The position numbers were made by a program, and so were the translations under genes. Below the pieces are notes generated by a model. That model made no database searches and had not been told where the DNA came from. It worked only from the letters and a program-made list of their open reading frames with translations. DNA of 64,000 bases, from positions 59,574-123,573 of the forward strand of contig JBFLXA010000009.1 in assembly GCA_040757575.1 (NCBI GenBank), in the 5' to 3' direction. The stretch comes from PFJX01 sp040757575. GTDB lineage: Bacteria; Pseudomonadota; Gammaproteobacteria; Burkholderiales; Thiobacillaceae. This document shows positions 29,760 to 38,481 of this stretch, one piece after another. Each line of letters opens with the position of its first letter. The first letter of the stretch is position 1.

Positions 29760-30035
29760 TCAAAGTTCGTCTGGGGCCAAGGCCGTGATCGAGAGGGCAT
29801 GGATGGCACCGTTCATGAGATCCCCCAGGGCCTGGTATACCAGGCGATGCCGACCCAGGGAGTTTTGGCCTGTGAAGGCCGGCGAAATGAGGGTCAGCCG
29901 GTAATGGCCGCCGCCGGATTTCGCCCCGGCATGGCCCGCGTGCAGGGCAGATTCGTCCAGTATTTCCAGGTGCTGGGGGGCCAGGGCCGCCAGGCGGTCC
30001 TTCATTTCCGCCATGACATTATCCCGGCTGCTCAC
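29760..30035 (-). CDS. bolA: BolA-family protein
   Basis: 91 residues. The single BolA domain shows HAGHAGAKSGGGHYRLTLIS and HRLVYQALGDLMNGAIHAL, including the conserved His that joins a [2Fe-2S] cluster shared with a monothiol glutaredoxin. Start is a GTG at 30035 that overlaps the yciI stop by 4 bases (GTGA); an ATG seven codons later is possible. Role in iron-sulfur trafficking or cell-shape control under stress. Confidence 0.92.
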   Translation of the reverse strand: MSSRDNVMAEMKDRLAALAPQHLEILDESALHAGHAGAKSGGGHYRLTLISPAFTGQNSLGRHRLVYQALGDLMNGAIHALSITALAPDEL

Positions 30036-30337
30036 GGCAGCACCTTCTTGAAGGGTTTTACACTGACCCGGGCGTATACCCCGGCGGCCACGTAGGGGTC
30101 CGCGTCGGCCCAGGCCTGGGCCGCATCCAGGTTGTCGAAGGCGGCCACGATGAGGCTGCCGCTGAAGCCGGCAGGGCCCGGGTCCGGGCTGTCGATTGCA
30201 GGAAAGGGGCCGGCCAAGAGGAGGCGTCCCGCATCCTTAAGCGCCGTCAGTCGTTCCAGGTGGGCGGGTCGGGCCGCAAGGCGTTTGTCCAGGCTGTCGG
30301 GTACGTCTTCACCGACGATGGCGTAGAACAGGTTCAT
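30032..30337 (-). CDS. yciI: YciI-family protein
   Basis: 101 residues from the ATG at 30337, which overlaps the yciB stop (ATGA). Ferredoxin-like YciI fold: MNLFYAIVGEDVPDSLDKR, HLERLTALKDAGRLLLAGPFP and a late ADADPYVAAGVYARV, with the putative catalytic His/Asp pair. Function in the cell is not established. Middle of the operon between yciB and bolA. Confidence 0.92.
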   Translation of the reverse strand: MNLFYAIVGEDVPDSLDKRLAARPAHLERLTALKDAGRLLLAGPFPAIDSPDPGPAGFSGSLIVAAFDNLDAAQAWADADPYVAAGVYARVSVKPFKKVLP

Positions 30338-30957
30338 TCCTTCTCCTTGGCAGGGGGATCGGCGGCATCCATGTGCCGTGACAGGTATAGGGTCTGCCCC
30401 ACCACGAACACGAGCATCAGGCCGAGGGAGCCGAACATCTTGAAATTGACCCAGGCATCGGTGGAGTAATTCATGGCCACATACAGATTGGCCACCCCCA
30501 TGAAGGCAAAGAACGCGGCCCAACCCAGGTTGAGCTTGGCCCAAACCGCATCAGGCAGGGCCAGTTGTTTTTCCATCATCAGGCGGATCAGGTTGCGCTC
30601 GAACAGCAGGGGGGCCAGGCCCAGCACCAGGGCAAAGAGCCAGTAGAGGACCGTGGGCTTCCACTTGATGAAGGTCTCATCGTGGAGGAATAGGGTCAGG
30701 CCGCCAAACACGGTGATGAGCACCAGGGATACCCAGAGCATGGTGTCCACCTTGCGGTGCTTGAGCCACACCCAGCCGATCTGGATGAAGGTGGCGACGA
30801 TGGCCACCAGGGTGGCCAGGAATACGCCGGGTTTGGCGCCTTCCAGATCCACGCCCAGGGCCGCCAGGGCAGCGGCAGCGGTCTCCGGATTGGATTCGCC
30901 GAACTGATAGGCAACGAAGAACAGGATGATCGGGAAAAGATCGAACAGGAATTTCAA
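30334..30957 (-). CDS. yciB: Inner-membrane septation protein YciB (IspZ)
   Basis: 207 residues with about five to six membrane helices; starts MKFLFDLFPIILFFVAYQF, the family start, which identifies the TTG at 30957 as the initiation codon although no strong Shine-Dalgarno is visible. Needed for normal septation and envelope integrity in Shigella and E. coli. First gene of the operon; 160 bases separate it from the divergent rnm gene. Confidence 0.92.
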   Translation of the reverse strand: MKFLFDLFPIILFFVAYQFGESNPETAAAALAALGVDLEGAKPGVFLATLVAIVATFIQIGWVWLKHRKVDTMLWVSLVLITVFGGLTLFLHDETFIKWKPTVLYWLFALVLGLAPLLFERNLIRLMMEKQLALPDAVWAKLNLGWAAFFAFMGVANLYVAMNYSTDAWVNFKMFGSLGLMLVFVVGQTLYLSRHMDAADPPAKEKE

Positions 30958-31117
30958 GATGAGGGCTGCGCTGTAAAGGTCAGAGGAAAAATAGTGACTC
31001 TGGGGGCGGATTTAGGCAAAACCCTGTGCTGCAATGAGTCCGTTGCAGGCATTTTGCTATGATTGCCAGCCCAGTCACAAGCGCGTGGCCCGGGTAATTA
31101 CCCAAGGCCACGTTTCC

Positions 31118-31960
31118 ATGCCGGTTTACGATCTACATTGTCATTCCACCGCCTCTGATGGCGTCTTGACGCCCGTCGCCCTGGTACAGCGGGCCCGGGA
31201 CCAGGGCGTGGACTTCCTTGCCCTGACGGACCACGACGAACTGGCCGGCCTGGACGACGCCCGTGGGGCAGCTCGGGAAGCGGGGCTGGAACTGGTGGCC
31301 GGCGTGGAGATTTCCATTACCTGGGGCAAGGCCACGGTGCATATCGTCGGCCTGCATATCGACCCGCAAGAGGCCATCCTGGTCCAGGGTTTGGCCACCA
31401 ACCGGGGGGGTCGGCGCCTGCGGGCCCAGCGCATGGCGGAAGAACTGGCCAAGGTGGGCATACCCGGCGCCCTGGAAGGGGCCTACGCCTATGCCCTGAA
31501 CAAGGATCTCATCGGCCGCACCCACTTTGCCCGCTTCCTGGTGGACCGGGGCGTGGTGAAGGACGTGAAAACCGTCTTCAAGAAATATCTGGTGAAAGGC
31601 AAACCCGGCTACGTGAGCCACCAGTGGGCCAGCCTGGACCAGGCGGTGAACTGGATCCACGCCGCCGGGGGCCAGGCGGTCATTGCCCATCCGGGACGTT
31701 ACAGTTTCGGCAGGGAGAAATTGCGTCTTCTGCTGGCCGAGTTCAAGGATCTGGGGGGCGAGGCTATCGAGGTGGTGACCGGCAGCCAATCTTCAGACCA
31801 GATCCCGGTGTTTGCCGATCTGGCGGTGGAATATGGTTTTCTGGCCTCCGTGGGCTCGGATTTCCATGCCCCGGGAGAGGGCGGACGGGAGCTGGGCAGC
31901 CTCATGGGCCGGCCGATGCTGCTGCCGGATCGTTGCACCCCGGTCTGGGCCCGCTGGTAG
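31118..31960 (+). CDS. rnm: PHP-domain 5'-3' exoribonuclease (RNase AM/YciV)
   Basis: 280 residues from the ATG at 31118, the family start (MPVYDLHCHSTASDG). The PHP metal site is formed by DLHCHST, LTDHDE, the Glu in GVEIS, AHPGRY and SDFHAPG. Homologues trim 5' ends of rRNA precursors and short RNAs; older annotations call it TrpH or nucleoside 3',5'-bisphosphate phosphatase. Followed after 15 bases by yciO, as in many proteobacteria. Confidence 0.92.
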   Translation: MPVYDLHCHSTASDGVLTPVALVQRARDQGVDFLALTDHDELAGLDDARGAAREAGLELVAGVEISITWGKATVHIVGLHIDPQEAILVQGLATNRGGRRLRAQRMAEELAKVGIPGALEGAYAYALNKDLIGRTHFARFLVDRGVVKDVKTVFKKYLVKGKPGYVSHQWASLDQAVNWIHAAGGQAVIAHPGRYSFGREKLRLLLAEFKDLGGEAIEVVTGSQSSDQIPVFADLAVEYGFLASVGSDFHAPGEGGRELGSLMGRPMLLPDRCTPVWARW

Positions 31961-31975
31961 ACAAGCAGGACGATC

Positions 31976-32599
31976 ATGGGCACCACCCTTTCCCTGCACC
32001 CGGACAACCCCCAGGAACGGCTCATCAAGGAAGCCGTGAAGGTCCTGCGCAAGGGGGGCGTCATGGTCTATCCCACGGATTCCTGCTATGCCTTCGGCTG
32101 CATGATCGGCAACAAGGACGGCATGGAGCGCATCCGTCTGATCCGGGGAGTGGATGAAAAGCACCACTTCACCCTGGTGTGCAAGGACCTGTCGGAAATC
32201 GCCCATTACGCCCGGGTGGACAACAAGCAGTACCGCATCCTCAAGGCTGCCACCCCGGGCAGTTTCACCTTCATCCTGGAAGCCACCCGGGAAGTGCCCC
32301 GGCGTCTGCTGCACCCCAAGCGCAGCACCATCGGCCTGCGGGTGCCGGACCACAATGTGGTGAATCTGCTGCTGGCGGAGCTGGACGAGCCCATCCTGTC
32401 CATGACCCTGCATCTGGCGGGGGACGATTACCCCCTGAACGACCCGGACGAGATCGTGGAACGGCTGGGCAACCGGGTGGATGTCATACTGGAATCCGGG
32501 TTTTGCAGTCTTACCCCCACCACGGTCATCGACCTGCACGTCTCGCCGCCGGAACTGGTGCGCGAAGGGGCGGGAGATGCCACGAAGCTCGGTTTCTGA
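31976..32599 (+). CDS. yciO: YciO-type Sua5/YrdC family protein
   Basis: 207 residues. Sua5/YrdC fold with VMVYPTDSCYAFGCMIGN, the KHHFTLVCKDLSEI block and STIGLRVPDHNV. It resembles the YciO branch rather than TsaC itself; whether it makes threonylcarbamoyl-AMP for tRNA t6A is uncertain. AGGA precedes the ATG. In a run with rnm, the M50 protease and trpS. Confidence 0.9.
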   Translation: MGTTLSLHPDNPQERLIKEAVKVLRKGGVMVYPTDSCYAFGCMIGNKDGMERIRLIRGVDEKHHFTLVCKDLSEIAHYARVDNKQYRILKAATPGSFTFILEATREVPRRLLHPKRSTIGLRVPDHNVVNLLLAELDEPILSMTLHLAGDDYPLNDPDEIVERLGNRVDVILESGFCSLTPTTVIDLHVSPPELVREGAGDATKLGF

Positions 32600-32611
32600 T
32601 TAAGGTTTCCC

Positions 32612-33259
32612 TTGGAACTCAACCTGATACAAAAAATTGCCATCTTCGCCCTGCCGGTGATCTTCGCCATCACCCTGCACGAAGCGGCCCATGGCTACGC
32701 GGCGTTGAAGTTTGGTGACCGCACCGCCCAGATGCTGGGGCGTATCAGCATCAACCCCCTGCGCCATATCGATCCCATCGGCACCCTGCTGGTGCCGGCC
32801 ATCACCATTGTGCTGGGTGGCATCCTGTTCGGCTGGGCCAAGCCGGTGCCGGTGAATTTCGGCAATCTGCACAACCCCAAGAAGGACATGTTCTGGGTGG
32901 CGGCGGCGGGGCCCCTGGCCAATCTGGCCATGGCGGTGTTCTGGGCGGCCATGATCAAGCTGGCCTTTACCGTACCCAGTGCCTACTCCCATCCTCTGGC
33001 CCTCATGGGCATGGCCGGCATCACCATCAACGCCATCCTCGCGGTGCTTAACCTGCTGCCCATTCCACCCCTGGACGGCGGCCGCATCGCCGTCAGCCTG
33101 TTGCCAGACCGCCTGGCCTACAGGCTGGCCCAGGTTGAGCCCTACGGGCTTTTCATCCTGCTGGGCTTGCTGGCCACCGGGCTGCTGGGGGCCATCATCG
33201 GTCCCTTCTACCAGACGGTGGAGCAGGTTGTACTGCATCTGTTCGACATCCTTCCCTAA
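32612..33259 (+). CDS. Site-2-protease family (M50) membrane metalloprotease
   Basis: 215 residues, about five hydrophobic segments. The zinc motif HEAAHGYAA is in the first membrane segment and the third ligand is in NLLPIPPLDGGRI. Start is a TTG at 32612, with AAGG (32602-32605) six bases upstream; the protein starts MELNLIQKIAIFALP, typical of the family. Small stand-alone M50 proteins of this type are common just upstream of trpS; substrate unknown. Confidence 0.92.
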   Translation: MELNLIQKIAIFALPVIFAITLHEAAHGYAALKFGDRTAQMLGRISINPLRHIDPIGTLLVPAITIVLGGILFGWAKPVPVNFGNLHNPKKDMFWVAAAGPLANLAMAVFWAAMIKLAFTVPSAYSHPLALMGMAGITINAILAVLNLLPIPPLDGGRIAVSLLPDRLAYRLAQVEPYGLFILLGLLATGLLGAIIGPFYQTVEQVVLHLFDILP

Positions 33260-33274
33260 CTTCTCGACAACACT

Positions 33275-34477
33275 ATGTACGCAGACCGCGTTCTCTCCGG
33301 CATGCGCCCCACGGGCAACCTGCACCTGGGCCACTACCACGGCGTCCTGAAAAACTGGATCAAGCTCCAGCACGAGTACGAATGTTTGTTCTTCGTGGCG
33401 GACTGGCATGCCCTCACCACCCATTACGACAATCCCCTCACCATCCAGGACAGTACCTGGGAGATGGTCATCGACTGGCTGGCGGCAGGGGTGGACCCGG
33501 CCAAGGCCACCCTGTTCATCCAGTCGGAGGTGATCGAGCACGCGGAACTGCACCTGCTCCTGTCCATGATGACCCCCCTGGGCTGGCTGGAAAGGGTGCC
33601 CACCTACAAGGACCAGCAGGAAAAGCTCACCGAGAAGGACCTGTCCACCTACGGTTTCCTGGGCTACCCCCTGCTGCAAAGCGCGGACATCCTCATCTAC
33701 CGGGCCAATCAGGTGCCCGTGGGGGAAGACCAGGTGCCCCATATCGAGTTTTCCCGGGAAATCGCCCGCCGCTTCAACCATCTCTACGGCAAGGAGCCGG
33801 GCTACGAAGAGAAGGCCCTGGCGGCGGTGAAGAAGCTGGGGGGCAAGAAATCCAAGCTGTATCTGGACCTGAAGACCCGTTTCCAGCAGGAAGGGGACGA
33901 GGGTGCCCTGGAATCCGCCAAGGCCCTGCTGGGGGAAACCCAGAACCTCAGCCTGGGGGACAAGGAGCGCCTGTACGGTTACCTGGAAGGGGGTGGCAAG
34001 ATGATCCTCACCGAGCCCGAAGCCCTGTTGACAGCCGCTTCCAAGATGCCCGGCCTGGATGGCCAGAAGATGTCCAAGTCCTACAACAACACCATTTCGC
34101 TGCGGGAAGACCCGGAAGCGGTGAACAAGAAGATCCGCACCATGCCCACGGACCCGGCCCGGGTGCGGCGCACCGACCCGGGGGAGCCGGGCCGCTGCCC
34201 CGTCTGGCAGTTGCACGAGGTGTATTCCGGAGACGACGTGAAGGCCTGGGTGCAGCAAGGCTGCACCAGCGCCGGCATCGGATGCATCGAATGCAAGCAG
34301 CCGGTCATCGACGCCGTGCTGAAGGAACTGGCCCCCATCCAGGAACGGGCCCGGGCCTATACCGAAGACCCGGACACAGTGAAGAACGTCATCGCCGACG
34401 GCTGCGAAAAGGCCCGGGATCTGGCCCGGGAAACCATGCGGGACGTGCGGGAGGCCATGGGCCTGTATTACGGGTAA
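33275..34477 (+). CDS. trpS: Tryptophanyl-tRNA synthetase
   Basis: 400 residues, class I aminoacyl-tRNA synthetase. The HIGH-type signature is TGNLHLGHYHG (about 13-23) and the KMSKS loop is GQKMSKSYNN near 270. Longer than the common 330-residue form, with an inserted part containing Cys residues near CTSAGIGCIECKQP, as in the longer betaproteobacterial type. Charges tRNA-Trp in the cytoplasm. Confidence 0.96.
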   Translation: MYADRVLSGMRPTGNLHLGHYHGVLKNWIKLQHEYECLFFVADWHALTTHYDNPLTIQDSTWEMVIDWLAAGVDPAKATLFIQSEVIEHAELHLLLSMMTPLGWLERVPTYKDQQEKLTEKDLSTYGFLGYPLLQSADILIYRANQVPVGEDQVPHIEFSREIARRFNHLYGKEPGYEEKALAAVKKLGGKKSKLYLDLKTRFQQEGDEGALESAKALLGETQNLSLGDKERLYGYLEGGGKMILTEPEALLTAASKMPGLDGQKMSKSYNNTISLREDPEAVNKKIRTMPTDPARVRRTDPGEPGRCPVWQLHEVYSGDDVKAWVQQGCTSAGIGCIECKQPVIDAVLKELAPIQERARAYTEDPDTVKNVIADGCEKARDLARETMRDVREAMGLYYG

Positions 34478-34490
34478 TAAGCCACTGCCC

Positions 34491-34562
34491 CTGTAGGAGC
34501 CGGCTTGCCGGCGAATAAGCGGGCAATCGCCGGTCAATCGCCAGCAAGCTGGCTCCTACGGG
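34491..34562. repeat. REP-like inverted repeat
   Basis: TGTAGGAGCCGGCTTGCCGG at 34492-34511 is answered by an imperfect inverted copy ending GGCTCCTACGGG at about 34538-34562, with a short centre. This is the pattern of extragenic palindromic elements built on TGTAGGAGC in pseudomonads and some betaproteobacteria. It lies just after trpS and may also act as a transcript-end stem. Confidence 0.7.
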
Positions 34563-34588
34563 GGACGCCGCCCACAACCCCCCCCCGT

Positions 34589-34610
34589 GATTCCCGCGCA
34601 GGCGGGAATC
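34589..34610. repeat. Short dyad repeat GATTCCCGC-GCAG-GCGGGAATC
   Basis: Nine-base perfect arms with a 4-base loop, followed by CAGG. Two related units occur at 38401-38458. It lies between convergent trpS and the metallo-hydrolase gene and could terminate both. Confidence 0.7.
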
Positions 34611-34640
34611 CAGGCTGTTGAGAGTTTTCCCGCTCGCCCC

Positions 34641-35639
34641 TCAACGGGACAGGGCTTCCCGCTCCATCAGGATGTAGGTGTTGTAGGCGTTGCGCCGGTT
34701 GGCTTCCAGGAAAGCGGGCATGAATTCATAGCGGCCCCAGTCGGTGGTCTCGTAGGCCTCGTCGAAGGGCACCATGTCCGCCACGGCCTGGCCCATCTTT
34801 TCGCGTATGAAACGCAGGTAGTCCCGGGTCAGGGTCAGGTCTTCCATGGGGGTGTCGGACGCTCCGCCATGGCCCGGCACCAGCAGCTTCGGTTGCAGGT
34901 CGATAAGTTTGTCCATGGCCGCCAGCCAGAGCCGGGAATCCGCGTCCCCCACGAAGGGCACCCGGCCCTTGAATACCAGATCGCCGGTGTAGAGCACCCG
35001 GTCTTTGTCAACGAACAGGGCCAGATCTTCGGGGGAATGGGCGGGGCCCACGTGGCGCAAACGGAATTGGATACCCCCCAGCTGGAAATCCGTATCGCCG
35101 GCGATCCACTTGTCCGGGTCTGGGAAGCGTTGGGTTTGGTCGTTGATCCACTGGCCCAGGATGTCCTTGCGCTGTTCGAAACGAAGCTTCTGGGCCTCGG
35201 TGCCATTGCCCCCCCTGGCGGCCTCATGCATCCACACTTCCGCCCCCGCCTCCTGGAAGACCTGCATGCCGTAGTAATGGTCTGCGTGATAGTGGCTGAC
35301 TATGGCGATGCGGATGGGCTGGGGGGTGATCTCGCGGATGCGCCGGAGCATGGCCTGGGCCAGGGAAGGGGAGCCCAAGGTGTCGAACACCACCACCCCC
35401 TCCGGGGTCACCACGAAACCGGCGTTGGACATGAAGCCTTCATTGCGGGTGCTGGCGGCACCGGGCAGGCCGGGAATGTAATAACTGTGGGGTGCCACCT
35501 GCACGGCCCGCACTTCAACCCCCGGTGCGGGGTACTCGCGGGCGGCAAGGGCTGGCGTGACAAGACCCACGCAGGCCAGGAAGACGAGGCCAAGGGAGAG
35601 GGGCAGGGTGAATAGTCGGGTCAGCGTGGCGGTATTCAT
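34641..35639 (-). CDS. Exported metallo-beta-lactamase-fold hydrolase (SoxH-like)
   Basis: 332 residues from the ATG at 35639 with a signal peptide ending PALA (about residue 32). Zinc-binding motif SHYHADHYYGM, then later His in VGPAHSPED and GHGGAS complete the MBL site. It resembles quinoprotein-relay zinc metallohydrolases and SoxH, whose substrates are unclear. The reading frame stays open far upstream, but the signal peptide marks this start. Stands alone on its strand. Confidence 0.87.
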   Translation of the reverse strand: MNTATLTRLFTLPLSLGLVFLACVGLVTPALAAREYPAPGVEVRAVQVAPHSYYIPGLPGAASTRNEGFMSNAGFVVTPEGVVVFDTLGSPSLAQAMLRRIREITPQPIRIAIVSHYHADHYYGMQVFQEAGAEVWMHEAARGGNGTEAQKLRFEQRKDILGQWINDQTQRFPDPDKWIAGDTDFQLGGIQFRLRHVGPAHSPEDLALFVDKDRVLYTGDLVFKGRVPFVGDADSRLWLAAMDKLIDLQPKLLVPGHGGASDTPMEDLTLTRDYLRFIREKMGQAVADMVPFDEAYETTDWGRYEFMPAFLEANRRNAYNTYILMEREALSR

Positions 35640-35711
35640 GGCGGGATTATAGGAGGGCGTCGGGCGGGGGGGATGGTGTATCTTTGGACCATTCAAGCTG
35701 CTCAGGTTCCC

Positions 35712-36257
35712 ATGTCTTCTTCCGCGCTTTCCCGGCATCTGCTGGCCTTTCTGCTGGCTTTCGTGCTGCCTCTGGTGTTGATCTTCGCCTGGTGGGGCGG
35801 GTTTCGTTCCGTCTCCCTGGAGACCGGGGTGGCCGGCCCTTATCGCTATGTCTACCTGGAGCAGCAGGGTGATTATTCCAAGCTGCCGGACCTGGCCGAA
35901 AAGGTCCGCAAGGAACTGGATTTCCAGGGAATCCAGGCCGGCATGCCCATCACCGTGCTGTTTTCGAACCCGGATATGGTGGATGTGGGTGAGCGGGTAG
36001 GCCGAGCGGGCTACCTGTTGCCCGAGGGGGTGCAGGTCAAGGCGCCCCTTAAGGTGGATACCATTTCTCCCCGACCGGTGCTCAAGGCCCGCATCCAGGC
36101 GGGCAGTCTGCTGGCCCCCAGCAAGGTCTACGCAGCCCTGGATGCCCATCAGCAGGCCCGGGGTCGGGGCATCGTCATGCCGACGGTGGAACTCTACGAA
36201 CCCGCCGACAGCCCGCTGCAAATGGGGGTGCTGACGGTGGAGATGGAAGACAGGTAG
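35712..36257 (+). CDS. Membrane-anchored hypothetical protein, GyrI-like
   Basis: 181 residues. One N-terminal membrane helix (LLAFLLAFVLPLVLIFAWW) and a soluble domain after it; the pattern GPYRYVYLEQQGDYSKL and a paired beta-strand layout recall GyrI/AraC effector-binding folds, but the match is weak. ATG at 35712 is preferred over an upstream start at 35673 because the membrane helix follows it directly. Next to a CbiB-like gene with a 9-base gap. Confidence 0.7.
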   Translation: MSSSALSRHLLAFLLAFVLPLVLIFAWWGGFRSVSLETGVAGPYRYVYLEQQGDYSKLPDLAEKVRKELDFQGIQAGMPITVLFSNPDMVDVGERVGRAGYLLPEGVQVKAPLKVDTISPRPVLKARIQAGSLLAPSKVYAALDAHQQARGRGIVMPTVELYEPADSPLQMGVLTVEMEDR

Positions 36258-36266
36258 GCTTACCTG

Positions 36267-37163
36267 GTGAGTCTGTTTGCCCTCATAGCTGCGCTGGTTT
36301 GGGAACGTTACCACCCGGACCTGCCCGTTCGCCCACGGGAAACGGCCCGACTGTTGATGGCCTGGCTGCTGGCCCACATGAATGCCGGCGATGAACGCCA
36401 TGGCCTGCTCGCCTGGAGCCTGGGGGTGCTGGCGCCCGCCCTGGCGGTGGGCCTGGTGGCTCTCATCCTGCATGGCATATGGCTGCCCCTGGGCTGGACC
36501 TTCGACGTGGCCGTACTCTATTTCTGCCTGGGATTCCGGCGGGCCTCCTATCAGGCCGCCAGTGTGGCTCGGGCCCTGGGGGGAGGCGACCTGGACCGCG
36601 CACGACGGGGGTTGACCCAATGGCGTCCCCATCTTCTGGCGGCAGACACGGAGGATGATCTGGTGCTGCAAACCGCCGAGGCGGTATTACATCAATCCCT
36701 GGTGCGCCTGTTCGGCGTAGTTTTCTGGTTCGTGCTGTTGGGGGGGGCGGGCAGCGTGCTGTATCTGCTCAGCCATCTGGCCCGTGAGCACTGGCATGGG
36801 GAAGCCCGTTTCGGCCGGGTGGCTGACCTGGTGGTGTACGGTCTGGACTGGCTGCCGGCCCGTATCGCCGCCTTCAGTTTCGCCATCGTCGGCAATTTCC
36901 AGGACGCCCTGGAAAGCTGGCGGGGCCAGGCCGGCAGCTGGCCGGATGACAACGCCGGCGTGCTGCTGGCCGCTGGCGCCGGGGCCCTGGGCATGCGTCT
37001 GGGGGGCACCCTGCATATCCATGGAGAAGCCTGTCCGCGCCCGGAACTCGGATTGGGGGATCCGCCCGCCACGGAAAGCCTGAACGGCATCGTCGCCCTG
37101 GTCTGGCGGGCGGTGGTGCTGTGGGCCGGGGCCCTGGGCCTGTTGTGGCTGGGGAGCCTGTAG
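36267..37163 (+). CDS. CobD/CbiB-family membrane protein
   Basis: 298 residues starting at a GTG (36267) as VSLFALIAALVWERYHP. Several membrane helices; AAFSFAIVGNFQDAL and the late LGDPPATESLNGIVALVWRA block resemble CbiB/AmpE-type proteins. True CbiB attaches aminopropanol to cobyric acid in B12 synthesis; this protein lacks the strongest CbiB motifs I would look for and may belong to the betaproteobacterial CobD/CbiB-like branch of unknown function. No other cobalamin gene is adjacent. Confidence 0.75.
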   Translation: MSLFALIAALVWERYHPDLPVRPRETARLLMAWLLAHMNAGDERHGLLAWSLGVLAPALAVGLVALILHGIWLPLGWTFDVAVLYFCLGFRRASYQAASVARALGGGDLDRARRGLTQWRPHLLAADTEDDLVLQTAEAVLHQSLVRLFGVVFWFVLLGGAGSVLYLLSHLAREHWHGEARFGRVADLVVYGLDWLPARIAAFSFAIVGNFQDALESWRGQAGSWPDDNAGVLLAAGAGALGMRLGGTLHIHGEACPRPELGLGDPPATESLNGIVALVWRAVVLWAGALGLLWLGSL

Positions 37164-37167
37164 CCCG

Positions 37168-38394
37168 ATGCTCAATGCCCTCTGGATCAGCTTCTTCGCC
37201 ATCGCCTTCGGGGCGTCCGTGTTCCAGTTTCTGGGGGGCGACCAGGCCATCTTCGGCACGGTGATGAAGGCGGCCTTCGACGCCGCCAAGACCGCCTTCG
37301 AGGTGGCCCTGGGCCTCACGGGGGTCATGTGCCTGTGGCTGGGAGTGATGAAGGTGGGAGAGCGGGCGGGTTTTCTGGACGTGCTAGCCCGCTGGCTGGC
37401 CCCCTTGTTTGGCCGCCTGTTCCCGGACGTGCCCCGAGGCCACCCGGCCCTGGGGTCCATCACCATGAACATGGCCGCCAACGTGCTGGGCCTGGACAAC
37501 GCCGCCACCCCCATGGGCCTCAAGGCCATGAAGGAATTGCAGACCCTGAACCCCACGCCGGATACCGCCAGCAATGCCCAGATCCTGTTTCTGGTACTGA
37601 ATGCCTCGTCGGTGACCCTGCTGCCCGTGACCATCTTCACTTACCGGGCGCAAATGGGGGCGCAAGATCCCACCGACGTGTTCATTCCCATCCTCATGGC
37701 CACCTATTGCTCCACCCTGGCGGGTTTCCTGTTCGTCTCCATGGTCCAGCGCATCCGCCTGGATGCCGTGGTGCTGGCCTGGCTGGGGGGTATGACTGCC
37801 CTGGTGGGCGGCTTGGCCTGGTATTTTGCGCAGCTGCCGGCAGCGGACATGACGGCCAAGTCCTCCACCCTGTCGAATTTTCTGCTGCTATCGCTGGTGC
37901 TGCTCTTCCTTCTCGGGGCGGCCTGGAAGCGGGTGAATGCCTACGAGGCCTTCATCGACGGGGCGAAGGAGGGGTTTCAAACCGCCATCACCATCATTCC
38001 CTACCTGGTGGCCATGCTGGTGGCCATCGGCATGTTGCGGGCCAGCGGCGCGTTGCCGGCCTTCGTGGAAGGGGTGAGGGGCCTGGTGCTGGCCCTGGGG
38101 TTCGACGCCGCCTGGGTGGACGGGCTGCCCACCATGCTCATGAAACCCCTGTCCGGCTCCGGCGCCCGGGCAATGATGGTGGAAACCATGCAGGCCAGCG
38201 GTGCGGATTCCTTCGCCGGGCGTTTGAGCAGCATTGTCCAGGGCAGCACGGAGACCACCTTCTATGTTTTGGCGGTTTACTTTGGTGCTGTGGGCATCAA
38301 GCGGGTGCGCCATGCGGTGGCCGGTGGCCTGATTGCGGATTTGGGCGGGTTTGCGGCGGCCATTGGTGCGGCTTATCTGTTTTTTGCGGTTTGA
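37168..38394 (+). CDS. Fused SpmA-SpmB nucleoside-recognition membrane protein
   Basis: 408 residues, many membrane segments, two Gate/nucleoside-recognition halves: the first has GHPALGSITMNMAANVLGLDNAATPMG and the second has MLMKPLSGSGARAMM and a TETTFYVLAVYFGAVG block. In Bacillus the halves are separate spore maturation proteins SpmA and SpmB; fused forms occur in non-sporulating proteobacteria with unknown transport role. Begins 5 bases after the CbiB-like gene. Confidence 0.87.
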   Translation: MLNALWISFFAIAFGASVFQFLGGDQAIFGTVMKAAFDAAKTAFEVALGLTGVMCLWLGVMKVGERAGFLDVLARWLAPLFGRLFPDVPRGHPALGSITMNMAANVLGLDNAATPMGLKAMKELQTLNPTPDTASNAQILFLVLNASSVTLLPVTIFTYRAQMGAQDPTDVFIPILMATYCSTLAGFLFVSMVQRIRLDAVVLAWLGGMTALVGGLAWYFAQLPAADMTAKSSTLSNFLLLSLVLLFLLGAAWKRVNAYEAFIDGAKEGFQTAITIIPYLVAMLVAIGMLRASGALPAFVEGVRGLVLALGFDAAWVDGLPTMLMKPLSGSGARAMMVETMQASGADSFAGRLSSIVQGSTETTFYVLAVYFGAVGIKRVRHAVAGGLIADLGGFAAAIGAAYLFFAV

Positions 38395-38400
38395 GCGTTG

Positions 38401-38458
38401 TTCCCGCGCAAGCGGGAACCCAGAGAATTCCGGCCTGGATCCCCGCCTGCGCGGGGAT
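38401..38458. repeat. Two short dyad repeats in opposite orientation
   Basis: TTCCCGC-GCAA-GCGGGAA at 38401-38418 and ATCCCCGC-CTGC-GCGGGGAT at 38439-38458. Both are variants of the unit at 34589-34610, here as a facing pair, which is the BIME-like arrangement of REP elements. They occupy most of the gap between the SpmA-SpmB gene and the DUF748 gene. Confidence 0.7.
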
Positions 38459-38481
38459 GACGAGGCGGCAAGGAGATTGTG

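Noticed and set aside
32600..34537. 645-residue open frame on the minus strand
   Set aside because: Lies opposite the M50 protease and trpS, both of which have full family motifs.
35640..36671. N-terminal extension of the metallo-hydrolase frame
   Set aside because: The true start at 35639 begins a signal peptide; the extension is antisense to two plus-strand genes.
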